Shown here: piece by piece, positions 6,339 through 14,177 of the stretch
Layout: every line of letters starts with the position of its first letter
Numbering within the stretch: the first letter of the stretch is position 1
NCBI GenBank assembly: GCA_001275005.1
Contig: JWZX01000208.1
Location: 1 to 23,956, forward strand
Source: Chrysochromulina tobinii
Taxonomy: Eukaryota > Haptophyta > Prymnesiales > Chrysochromulinaceae
DNA length: 23,956 nt
Direction: 5' to 3'
Position numbers and translations under genes: made by a program
Notes under the pieces: generated by a model
The model's input: only the letters and a program-made list of their open reading frames with translations
Database searches by the model: none
What the model was told of the DNA's origin: nothing

Positions 6339-8798
6339 ATGTCGGCTGCTGCTACTCCTGCGTTTAACGCTGCGCCGCTGACGTGGGCGCACACGGATCT
6401 GAAAGCGGACATTTCCGAGGAGGAGCTGCCCACGCTGGAGGCTTGCCGCGAGCTTTGCATATCTGGCGGTCGTGCTGCGCTGCTCCTTTACCTGCGCGAG
6501 GCTGGAGTCAAGAGCTTAGGAGTGCGGCGCAAGATCGCCGGTGCAGTGGAGAAAATCTCAGCCGTTGAGGTTGCAGCAGCGTCTGCGCCTGCACCTGCAC
6601 CCGCGGCCGTGCAGGCGCCCGCACCCGCACCTGCACCTGATGCAGCCAAGAAGGAGGCAGCTCTTGCACTTGCGTCGATGGACTCGGCCGACGAGTTCAG
6701 CGCCTTCCTTCCTCGTTGGGCCCTCGGCAGCGGCCAGTTTGGCGTTGTGTGGCTGCTGGTGCATCCAGACGGACGCAAGCTCGTCGACAAGCGCATCTCC
6801 CTCGCAGGCATGACAGAAGAGCAAAAGTCGAACACGCACAAAGAGATCGACCTGCTACGCAAGCTCGAGTTCAAGTACGTGATGCGCTACTACCACTCGT
6901 ACGAGGACTCGCCCAAGGATAAGAAGACGGGCGAGGAGGCGCCCACGCTGCACATTCTGATGGAGTATGGCGACGGCGGCGCCCTCGATGCCAAGATCTC
7001 CGAGCAGAAGTCGCGTCGAAAGAACTTCGAGTACACATTGGTCCGGCGGTGGATTGCGCAGCTCATTGAGGCGCTCGACCACATCCACAAGTTGCGTGTC
7101 ATCCACCGCGACCTCAAGACGGCAAACATCTTGTTGTGCGGCACCAAGCTCGTGGCCAAGCTGGCCGACTTCGGCATCTCGCGGCTCATGTCGTCGCATA
7201 CGAACTTCGCGTCCACCGCGGTCGGCACGCCTTACTACCTCGCACCGGAGCTCATCGCCGGCCAAGGGTACGATGGGCGTGCGGACATTTGGTCTCTCGG
7301 CGTGATCTGCTACGAGCTGTTAGCTCTCGACCGACCGTTCAAGGGTGAGAACATCGCGATGCTTGCGATGGCTATCTCGCGGAAATGTCACTCGCCCCTG
7401 CCCGTAGGCACGCCGCCTGACCTGTACAACCTCACGGATAAGATCCTCAAGGCCAAGGATATGATGTGCAGACCTACCGCTCAACAGCTGCTGCGCGAGG
7501 ACCCCGTGCGCGGGTGGATTGCTGAGTGGGCGGCCGCCGAGGGCCAGCCAACCACAGAGCTACCCGAAACGCCGCCGCCCACGCCAATGCCGAGCGCACA
7601 GGCTCCAGGCGACGCCTCATCGCTGAGTGCCGCTCTCACGGGCTTATTCAGCCCCATGGCAATGAGCCCTACCGTCCCGCCCGGGCTCAAGAAGGTGTTC
7701 TCGTGGCGAGTTGGCGACGCGAAAGAGTCGCAGTGGCACATTCTCGAGCAGCTAGTGAACCATGAGGTCGTGGGCCTGTGCGCGGGGCCGATGGCGGCGG
7801 CAGCACTCATGTCCGATGGCGACGTATTCACGTGGGCAATACAAAGTGGGCTCGAGTGGGCCAAGCATACGAAGCCGCGACGGCTTCAGGAGGACCCGAA
7901 ACTCCACGCGGTGCAGCTGGCCATGAGCGATGCGGACGGCGACCCGTTTCTGCTGCTTGTGACGCGGGATGGTGGCGTGTTCGAGTGGCTGGCCGACGAG
8001 CCTAAGCCTCGGCTCGTGCGCGGGCTACCCACGCCAGTGAGCGCCGTAGCCATCAGCTGCGGCGCGGAGCACTCGGTGCTCGTGAGCGAGGACGGGCGCG
8101 TCTTTGCCTGGGGCAGAAACGAGGAAGGGCAGCTGGGGCTGGGCACGGAATTCGCCGAGAGAGGCAGGGTCGATGCGCCGGTGCCAATGCTTCTCGATCA
8201 GGGCACGGCGGCCAGAGGCGCCAGCTGTGCCGTGAACACGACACTTGTGCTCACACAGAGCGGCCATGGGCTGAGCTGCGGCAGCAACGAGCATGGCCAG
8301 TTGGCACACGCCGAGGGTGACGCCGAGAGCGAGGCGATACTGAAACGAATCGGAATGCCAAGTGACGCGGATGGTTCCCTCGTACAGCTCGCGTGCGGCA
8401 ACAAGCACGCGGTTGCACTCACGAGCGACGGGCGAGTCATCAGCTGGGGCAGTGCCGAGGGTGGGCGGCTTGGACGAAAGCTCAAGCGTGGCTCAGGTTC
8501 CCACTCGCCGGCGTCACGTAAGCCGGCGTTCGTGTCTTTTTCAGAAGCCGACCAGAACGTGTGCAGCATCAGCGCAGGCGGCACCCACACAGTCGCGCTT
8601 ACCGATGCTGGCGCCATGTGGGTATGGGGGCAACTCGGCAGGTTGGACCCATATGAGACCCCGAAGCGCGTGCAAGGAAACACGCTCGGCAGTGCGCACT
8701 TTCTCTGCACTTGCGCCAGCTCTGGTACCAAGGACAGTGGCTTCCACACACTAGCTGTTGCAATCGCACCCGATCCCCCTGATGAAGGGGACTTTTAG
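6339..8798 (+). CDS. NEK-type protein kinase fused to RCC1-like repeats
   Basis: An 819-residue serine/threonine kinase. I chose the ATG at 6339 because coding character begins there. Residues about 15-73 look like a degenerate SAM-like helical module (ending VKSLGVRRKIAGAVEKI). An Ala-Pro linker follows at about 80-101. The kinase domain spans about 125-385: glycine loop GSGQFG (130-135), probable ATP lysine K151 in LVDKR, alphaC Glu169, HRDLK with catalytic D258, DFG at 277-279 and GTPYYLAPE ending at E304. All catalytic residues are present, and the GTPYYLAPE and HRDLKTANILL strings are typical of the NEK family. A Pro/Ser linker leads to about 385 residues of RCC1-like blades (430-815), clearest as ISCGAEHSVLVSEDGRVFAWG and in later repeats with GxLG turns. 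NEK8 and NEK9 have this kinase-then-RCC1 order and act at cilia or in mitosis, so a role in flagellum or cell-cycle control is inferred. The extra N-terminal module is unlike NEK8/9. Confidence 0.88.
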   Translation: MSAAATPAFNAAPLTWAHTDLKADISEEELPTLEACRELCISGGRAALLLYLREAGVKSLGVRRKIAGAVEKISAVEVAAASAPAPAPAAVQAPAPAPAPDAAKKEAALALASMDSADEFSAFLPRWALGSGQFGVVWLLVHPDGRKLVDKRISLAGMTEEQKSNTHKEIDLLRKLEFKYVMRYYHSYEDSPKDKKTGEEAPTLHILMEYGDGGALDAKISEQKSRRKNFEYTLVRRWIAQLIEALDHIHKLRVIHRDLKTANILLCGTKLVAKLADFGISRLMSSHTNFASTAVGTPYYLAPELIAGQGYDGRADIWSLGVICYELLALDRPFKGENIAMLAMAISRKCHSPLPVGTPPDLYNLTDKILKAKDMMCRPTAQQLLREDPVRGWIAEWAAAEGQPTTELPETPPPTPMPSAQAPGDASSLSAALTGLFSPMAMSPTVPPGLKKVFSWRVGDAKESQWHILEQLVNHEVVGLCAGPMAAAALMSDGDVFTWAIQSGLEWAKHTKPRRLQEDPKLHAVQLAMSDADGDPFLLLVTRDGGVFEWLADEPKPRLVRGLPTPVSAVAISCGAEHSVLVSEDGRVFAWGRNEEGQLGLGTEFAERGRVDAPVPMLLDQGTAARGASCAVNTTLVLTQSGHGLSCGSNEHGQLAHAEGDAESEAILKRIGMPSDADGSLVQLACGNKHAVALTSDGRVISWGSAEGGRLGRKLKRGSGSHSPASRKPAFVSFSEADQNVCSISAGGTHTVALTDAGAMWVWGQLGRLDPYETPKRVQGNTLGSAHFLCTCASSGTKDSGFHTLAVAIAPDPPDEGDF

Positions 8799-9507
8799 GG
8801 ATTGGGATGAACCGCCATTTCCGAACCGCCATTGGCACGTTGCCGCGGCGGACGTGCCACTCAGTCGGCTGCTGCGCGCGCAGACGGACAGGATTGCGAT
8901 ACTGTACCGTACCGCGCACCTGCGGCTGCGCCTCCCCGCGCGTGCGCGCGGGCTGCGTCTGCGACAGCGCGCGGCGGGGTCGTCGCGCCGTGTCGACGGC
9001 CGTTGATGGGTTGTTTTCTCACCGTCCCGATGCGGACGGGCCGGCGCCGCCGCGCGCGGCGCGCGGTCAGCGGATTTCGATGCCGCCGTGGTCCTGATTA
9101 TTGTTTGAACATGTGCTAGCACCGCAACCGGCGGTGCGGCTTTAAAGCTTGGAATTCCAGACGCGTTACGTGAACACGATAATCCAGTTTGAATCCAGTT
9201 TTCAGAACATCCCGGGCGCGAGGGCCGGCGAGCGCGGAAGCCGCGTGCCCGGTGCGGTGTGCCCTCGACGAACGCGTGGCGCCGACGGCGCGCGAAAGTA
9301 CAGTATATCGCCCGCCCCGCGAAGCGAGCTGGAACCGGCGGCATCCGCCGCGGGGCGACACTGCGCTTTCTGCGGTCGGGTGGGAAGCGGGAACGCTGGG
9401 CTCGCTTCCGTATTGCGGTCTGCCGCATGCACCACAGATCTTTAGGAATCGCGAATCGGGTGCCCCTAGGATGCCCCCAAGCCCGCATCCGCCGTCGCTC
9501 ATCGAGA
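8799..9507. other. Intergenic region between convergent genes
   Basis: This spacer separates the 3' end of the kinase gene from the 3' end of the minus-strand block at 9508. I see no gene in it. It holds GC-alternating strings (cgcgcgtgcgcgcg near 8936-8949; cgcgcgcggcgcgcgg near 9051-9066) and a small hairpin gcaccgc-aaccg-gcggtgc at 9119-9137. It also has a direct repeat, aatccagttt, at 9181-9190 and 9192-9201. Confidence 0.45.
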
Positions 9508-10187
9508 TCATCGTCCACCTGCGTTAGCGTAGTAGCGCTCCGTTGTAGGCCATGCGCCTCGCAGCACGGTCTTTCCTTCTCCCACGCCCACGGGCAGGGC
9601 GGCTGTGTGGTGGCCTGCTTGGGGGGACGTATCGATGGTCCGTTTCTCGGCCAGCACGACCTTATCCACACCGAGCTTGCTGACCAGCTGCTCGACCCTT
9701 GCGAGCCGCTGTCCTTCGTTACCCACGTCGAAAGGATTGCGCGGCGGGCTTCGCGATGACGCTTTTGGCATCCAGACGCTCGCCTGCTGCACGCCCGCGT
9801 GCGTTGAAGCATAGGCAGCCTGCTTGCTCTTGAGTATTGCCTCATGATTCTTGATTCTATTTCGCGTGGCCAGATCCTGCCCGGCGGGAATCGCCGGATC
9901 GTAGTGTGTGAGCGGGTCAAAACCCTCCGCCAATTCGCCCAAATGTCTGTGCTCCCAATGGATACGCCCGATCTCGATCGGGTTTGTCCACGTCTCTGGC
10001 CCAGTGTCCTGCATGAAGTTGTTCATGGCGTGCGGGTGCTGCCCACGATAGAAGTTGCTGTGCATTTTCCCACCCAGGGACGCACCCACGTGCTCCATGG
10101 GCAGCCTGGCCGCCGCCCTGGCAAGCGCGAGCTCGTCCGGGTTGCTCGCTGTGTGGGTTTGCCGAAGTTCGAAATGTTTCAAAACAT
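9508..10187 (-). CDS. Unrecognised coding block; separate small gene or last exon of the coiled-coil gene
   Basis: I do not recognise this protein. The frame encodes about 226 residues but begins without an ATG: the first codon open to a Met is at 10096-10098 (MEHVGASLGGKMHSNFYRG), giving 196 residues if translation starts there. The roughly 30 preceding codons (SNPDELALARAAARLP) look like real coding sequence, so an upstream exon is likely. An acceptor-like string, ttttcagtttcag, sits immediately before the block on the minus strand. The translation is rich in His, Asn and Trp motifs (TGPETWTNPIEIGRIHWEHRHLG), followed by a helical segment near residues 115-140 and a Ser/Pro-Asn linker. It ends in TTERYYANAGGR. 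No membrane segment or targeting peptide is visible. The upstream gene ends only 17 bp away, much closer than any other gene pair here. Existence of coding sequence is fairly sure; gene structure is not. Confidence 0.6.
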
Positions 10188-10204
10188 CTGAAACTGAAAA
10201 CCGT

Positions 10205-12646
10205 TCACATCATCAAGCTCAAGCCTCCCCCACGGCCGATGCCACGCGCTCCACGTCCTAATGTTATTCGGCCCGCAGTTGGCGCGTCGCGATCCTGGGC
10301 TGAGTTGAGCACCAATATGCCGGTTCGCGTGTTGTCCATCGCCTCGTGCCGCTCGTTCGCCGTGAGCCGATCGAGGTACTGTGCCTTGATCTGATCGCGC
10401 GTGAGCGGCGGTGGCGACGGCGGTGACTCGGCGGTACTTACGGGCGATGCGGAACCCGCCTGGGCAGCGGGCGGCGCCGGTGCCGATGCGGGCGCTGCGG
10501 TCGGTGCGGCGAGCGCAGCGATCTGCAGCTCCTGCTTGGCAGCGGCGACAACTTCCTCCAACTGCGCCGCACTGAGGCGAGGCCCCGCCTGCGCCTCTCT
10601 GAGGACCTCTAGCGCCGCCACGGCCTCAAGACCGGGGGTCGCGAGCCGCAGGGCCCGTGTGGCCACCTCGAGCGCGCGCGGCAGACGGCTCGCCTCCTCG
10701 GCCGCCTCGGCTTCGGCCACTGCCTGCTGCTGCGCCTCGAGCGCCGCACGCCGCTGCAAGCGCCGCTCGCTCGCCTCGCGGGCCCCGCGCCGATGCTCGG
10801 CCGCCGCCGCCTCGGTCGCAAGTCGCAACTCGCTTGGCGGCTTCTCACCGCGCCGCTGCGCTAGGGTCGCATCGAAGGCGGCAGAGAAGCGAGCCCGGCC
10901 GTCGTGCGCGGCGCTCGCCTTCGCGACCTTGGCCTCATACTCATGGAGCACCACGCACGCGCGCTCGCGCCCGTCGGAAGGTGTGGCCAGCCACTGTGGA
11001 GCTTGCCGGCGGGCACCCCTGCCACCGCAACCCCTCCCATGGCCAGACCGCCGTGTGGAATCAGGCGATTGGGCGGCGGCGCCATTCATCTCGGCGAGCG
11101 CACCCGTCGGCTTCTGGGCGGGCGAGGCGACCGAGCGAAGCCGCCGGCCAAGCAGCTCGAGACAGCGCGCAATCTCGCGCGACAGCTCAGCTGACGAACC
11201 AGCCGCGTCGGCAGCGCCCAGCGAGGCACCAGGGGGCGAGGGTGGATGGGCAGCGGAGTCGCTGGCGGTCTCATCATCGCGTTCGCTATCCCCGTCGCCA
11301 ACCGTCGGAGGTAAGCCGCCCTCGCCAGCCCCCTCGCCAGCCCCGTCGCCAGCACCATCGCCCGCCGCCTCGCCCGAGGCTCGGCGCAGCTCGCGGATGG
11401 TCTCTCGTAACCGAACTGTCGCCTGCTGCCTCGGTCCGAGCGTAGGTGGGGGCAGCTCAGCGAGCGTGCACACGGCGGCGAGCATCTGGCGTGTCTGGCT
11501 GATGGCCGCGAGCCGCCCCGCCTCCGCCGCATCCGCGCGCCGCCGCTGCTCGTCCAGCTGCCGCTCGAGCGCGCGCAGCGTCGAGCGCGCGCCACTGCCG
11601 CCCGCCGCGAGCTGCGCCACCAAACCGTGGCGCTCGAGTTGCGCGCCCAGCGAGGCCGCCGATGCTTCGGCGGCCTGCGCGCGCTCGAGCAACACCTCCC
11701 GCTCGTGCGCATGCTCGGCTGCCGCCCGCAATGCCGCCTCCTCCGCCTCGAGGCGCGCCATGCGTTCACGCTCCGCTTCCGATGCCATCGCCGACACGCT
11801 CGAACTGGGTGCCACCCGCACGGCTGGCGGCTCCCACGGTACGTCAAAGTCCATGCAGCGACGGCCGTACGGATCATCGGCCGGCGGCACGAGTGGCTCG
11901 AGCTGATCGGGCCGCGACGGCGGCTCGCCGCTAGCGCTGCTGCTGCTCGCGGTCTCCGTGAACGAGCCAGGCAGCCACGAGCTTCCAAGACAGCCGCCGC
12001 ACTTGTCGCCGCCTCCAGCCACCGTCTCGCCGCGCGCGCGGCGCAGCGCGGCCTCGGCCGCAGCGGTGCGCGCCGCGCGGTTGGCAGCACGCTTGCGCTC
12101 CACCTCGAGCGCGGCCTTGAGCTCGGCAATCTCCTTTTCGTACCGCTGCTGCTCGCGGGTGCGCGTCACGTTGAGGTTCGTCACTTGACCGGCCGTCTCC
12201 TCACGCACCTGGCCCGACTCGCGCATGATCGAGGTGAGCCGTTCGAGCTCAGTCGTGCGCCGCTGCAACTCCGAACGCAGCTCCTGCTGTGACGCAAGCA
12301 GCGCCTGCCGCTCCCTCGCGCCGCTGCTCAGACGCTTCTCGAGGTTCGCGCACTCGGCCTGCGCGGCGTTCGCCGCCTTCTTCTCGACGTCGACGCGGTC
12401 GCGCAGGACAGTGACAGTGCGCTGCAGACCGGCGACCGAGATGCATGTCGCATCAGACGAGCCCGGCGCGCCCTGCAGTAAGCGTAGCTGCGATGCGACC
12501 TGCTGCGCGGAGGAGCTCGACTCGCGCAGCTGCCGCCGCAGCTGCCCATTGAGCGCGACCTGCTCATCCAGCTTGAGCTGCAGCCGCTCCGCGCGCTCCT
12601 CCGCTCGCTCCGCGGCGGCGGCCGCTTCTCGGTACAGGTCACTCAT
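10205..12646 (-). CDS. Large Ala/Arg/Glu-rich coiled-coil protein
   Basis: An 813-residue protein starting at an ATG (12644-12646) that is directly preceded by an in-frame TAA, so the start is firm. Residues about 1-208 are heptad-like (AERAEERAERLQLKLDEQ; KEIAELKAALEVERKRAANR), a long predicted coiled coil. A short Gly/Cys/Ser/Pro linker holds a W-P patch (FDVPWEPPAVRV, about 265-280). A second coiled coil runs at about 285-392, then an acidic GDGAGDGAGEGAGEG repeat at about 425-443. A third helical Ala/Arg/Glu region spans about 550-712, followed by an Ala-Pro linker and a basic Gly/Arg end. There is no catalytic domain, transmembrane segment or targeting signal. Such proteins are common as centrosomal, basal-body or cytoskeletal scaffolds, but that is an inference. 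The last 17 codons contain phase-1 GT sites that could splice to the block at 9508-10187. Confidence 0.72.
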   Translation of the reverse strand: MSDLYREAAAAAERAEERAERLQLKLDEQVALNGQLRRQLRESSSSAQQVASQLRLLQGAPGSSDATCISVAGLQRTVTVLRDRVDVEKKAANAAQAECANLEKRLSSGARERQALLASQQELRSELQRRTTELERLTSIMRESGQVREETAGQVTNLNVTRTREQQRYEKEIAELKAALEVERKRAANRAARTAAAEAALRRARGETVAGGGDKCGGCLGSSWLPGSFTETASSSSASGEPPSRPDQLEPLVPPADDPYGRRCMDFDVPWEPPAVRVAPSSSVSAMASEAERERMARLEAEEAALRAAAEHAHEREVLLERAQAAEASAASLGAQLERHGLVAQLAAGGSGARSTLRALERQLDEQRRRADAAEAGRLAAISQTRQMLAAVCTLAELPPPTLGPRQQATVRLRETIRELRRASGEAAGDGAGDGAGEGAGEGGLPPTVGDGDSERDDETASDSAAHPPSPPGASLGAADAAGSSAELSREIARCLELLGRRLRSVASPAQKPTGALAEMNGAAAQSPDSTRRSGHGRGCGGRGARRQAPQWLATPSDGRERACVVLHEYEAKVAKASAAHDGRARFSAAFDATLAQRRGEKPPSELRLATEAAAAEHRRGAREASERRLQRRAALEAQQQAVAEAEAAEEASRLPRALEVATRALRLATPGLEAVAALEVLREAQAGPRLSAAQLEEVVAAAKQELQIAALAAPTAAPASAPAPPAAQAGSASPVSTAESPPSPPPLTRDQIKAQYLDRLTANERHEAMDNTRTGILVLNSAQDRDAPTAGRITLGRGARGIGRGGGLSLMM
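11319..11366 (-). repeat. 12-bp tandem repeat coding GDGA/GEGA units
   Basis: About four copies of a 12-bp unit (ccctcgccagcc and variants on the plus strand) encode the acidic Gly-Asp/Glu-Gly-Ala tract in the coiled-coil protein. The frame is preserved. Confidence 0.8.
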
Positions 12647-13174
12647 TTACTCTGAGTGCCGCACCCAGCTGTCCTGGCCAACCGCCATGACTGGAGTCGC
12701 AGGAATACACATCGGCCCGGCCGTGAATAATGGAGTTTACCCGCTCTACAACACACGCGTAGCTCGCATACTCATCCGCGCATGCAACTTCAAGAATATA
12801 CACCGCGTACGCAACTCTCGCGTGTCGCGACATGCTTGCGCGCCGCGCGGCGCGTGCGTGTGTGCGGGTGTGCGCGCGCGCCTTTCTCTCTCTCACTCCG
12901 AGTCTCTGTGATCTCTTCGTCTCTTTCAGAGCGACGTCTCAGAGAGTATCTCTCCGCGCCGTTAGAGTATCTCGGCTCACTCTCTCTTGAAGTCTCTGTT
13001 TCCAATCCGCCGCCGCCATTCAGACTCTCTCGTAGCCTTTCTCCTCAACATGAACCATGCCGCAGTGGCGCTGCGCGACCACAGTCGCAACGCACCATGC
13101 GCATGTCGTATTTCGCCATGGAACGGCCTGCTCAGCCTCTCTTGCCTGGCCTGCCACGACACCACGCACGCACC
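12647..13174. promoter_or_regulatory. Promoter region of the coiled-coil gene with purine tract and alternating CG/TG
   Basis: This spacer lies upstream of the minus-strand gene starting at 12646 and downstream of the gene ending at 13175. It has two unusual blocks. At 12850-12881 the plus strand alternates purine and pyrimidine (gcgcgtgcgtgtgtgc and gtgtgcgcgcgcgc), which favours Z-DNA. At about 12883-13050 the strand is CT-rich, so the minus strand, which is the coding strand of the gene, reads as GAGAGA-like purine runs. A 10-mer agagtatctc repeats at 12943-12952 and 12964-12973. GA-rich promoter elements are known in many eukaryotes; that this acts as one is inference. No gene seen. Confidence 0.45.
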
Positions 13175-14038
13175 TCAATCGAGGAATAGGACTGTGACGA
13201 GGAGGCTCATGGCCTTGGCCTCCTCGATCGTCTCCCGCAGCGTTTTTGAGTCGTGGAAGGCGAAGACGATGAGCTGGTCACCCTTGGAGAGGAGCTCCGA
13301 GTTGCAGATGCGCGAGGCCGCGTCGAGCGGCAACAGGTCATGCCCGAGCTCGATGACGTTCTGCACCTGCCCGAGAAGCTCGCGGATCTCGCGCGGTTGT
13401 CGCGCGATCGTCTGCGGCAGGATGACGGTGAGCAGCTCGCCGTTCTGAGCGCGGAGCGCGCCTCGAATGGCCGCAGCGTGCGTGCCGGTCGCGCCCGAAG
13501 TGAAGATATGGTTCTCCGAGAGCACGAGCGCATACGAGAGCAGCTCGATGATCTGCTGATGCAGGAACGAGCAGTGGCGCGTGCCGAGGATGACGATCTT
13601 CTTCGGCGTGCCCTGCTGGATCGACTCGAGCTGCTTGAGGATCGTGCTCACCGAGAAGTCGCTGTCCTCAAGCACTGCCGTGCTGCCGCCGCGGTCAAAG
13701 GAGGGCCTGCTGCTCAACGCACCATCGTCGCGCGTGTCCCCCTGCATGATGCTCAGCGCGGGCGGCTCATCGACCGCGCGCCCAGGGTCGACGACGCACA
13801 TGCTCACGCTTGCAGGCCGACCTCGCGCGCCGCGCACCATCTCGCTGAACGTCACATCGGCCAAGGAGGGGGCGGAGGAGGTCCGCAGCCACGTGGGCAG
13901 CTGCTGCTGAGGGTGCGGCGATGGCGAGCACGGGCGCCGCGAAGCCATCCCGGGCGCCCACTGCGCCGCCCATGAAGCGTGCGCCACGCTGAAGCCGCAG
14001 CCCGCTTGCGCGATCACAACAATCAACAAAACCCTCAT
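13175..14038 (-). CDS. Plastid-targeted DprA/SMF-like Rossmann protein of cyanobacterial type
   Basis: A 287-residue protein. The start is the ATG at 14036-14038; the longer open frame begins only with TTG. Residues 1-22 are a signal peptide (MRVLLIVVIAQAGCGFSVAHA), with Phe close to the predicted cleavage site as in red-lineage plastid presequences. A Ser/Pro/Arg/Ala-rich transit-like region follows to about residue 120. The mature domain, about 130-287, starts with a nucleotide-fold strand KKIVILGTRHCSF (146-158). It continues with IIELLSYALVLSENHIFTSGATGTHAA, ILPQTIARQP and a final FAFHDSKTLRETIEEAK. This is the layout of the short DprA/SMF-type 'DNA recombination-mediator protein A' found in cyanobacteria and plant plastids. 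It lacks the other DprA domains, so DNA binding is unproven; a nucleotide- or ligand-binding plastid role is as likely. Divergent from the gene at 14178. Confidence 0.82.
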   Translation of the reverse strand: MRVLLIVVIAQAGCGFSVAHASWAAQWAPGMASRRPCSPSPHPQQQLPTWLRTSSAPSLADVTFSEMVRGARGRPASVSMCVVDPGRAVDEPPALSIMQGDTRDDGALSSRPSFDRGGSTAVLEDSDFSVSTILKQLESIQQGTPKKIVILGTRHCSFLHQQIIELLSYALVLSENHIFTSGATGTHAAAIRGALRAQNGELLTVILPQTIARQPREIRELLGQVQNVIELGHDLLPLDAASRICNSELLSKGDQLIVFAFHDSKTLRETIEEAKAMSLLVTVLFLD

Positions 14039-14177
14039 GTGGGCTCGCGCCGCACGCAATCAACGGTGTTTGTGAATATGAAACAACTGATCCGGAGACG
14101 CGTACGCCTCTGTCTTAAGTTTCAAGCTTAGTTTCATGTGATTTCTCAGTGTAGTTCCCGGCGAAGAGAAGAGAGCG
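14039..14177. promoter_or_regulatory. Short AT-richer divergent promoter
   Basis: Only 139 bp separate the ATGs of the DprA-like gene (-) and the giant multidomain gene (+). The spacer is clearly less GC-rich than its flanks and carries the 7-mer agtttca twice (about 14118-14124 and 14130-14136) around an aagctt palindrome. A shared or overlapping bidirectional promoter is likely. Confidence 0.5.

Noticed and set aside
9119-9137. Hairpin gcaccgc-aaccg-gcggtgc as a terminator
   Set aside because: The stem is only 7 bp, no T run follows, and intrinsic terminators of the bacterial kind do not apply to a polymerase II gene here.
8751-9920. Minus-strand open frame (389 codons) across the kinase 3' end and the next block
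   Set aside because: Arg/Ser/Pro-rich, with no domain. It overlaps two better-supported coding regions in other frames.
10401-11906. Long plus-strand open frame (501 codons) opposite the coiled-coil gene
   Set aside because: It is a GC-driven antisense shadow: Ser/Ala/Arg only, no domain, while the minus strand has a firm ATG after an in-frame stop and clear heptads.
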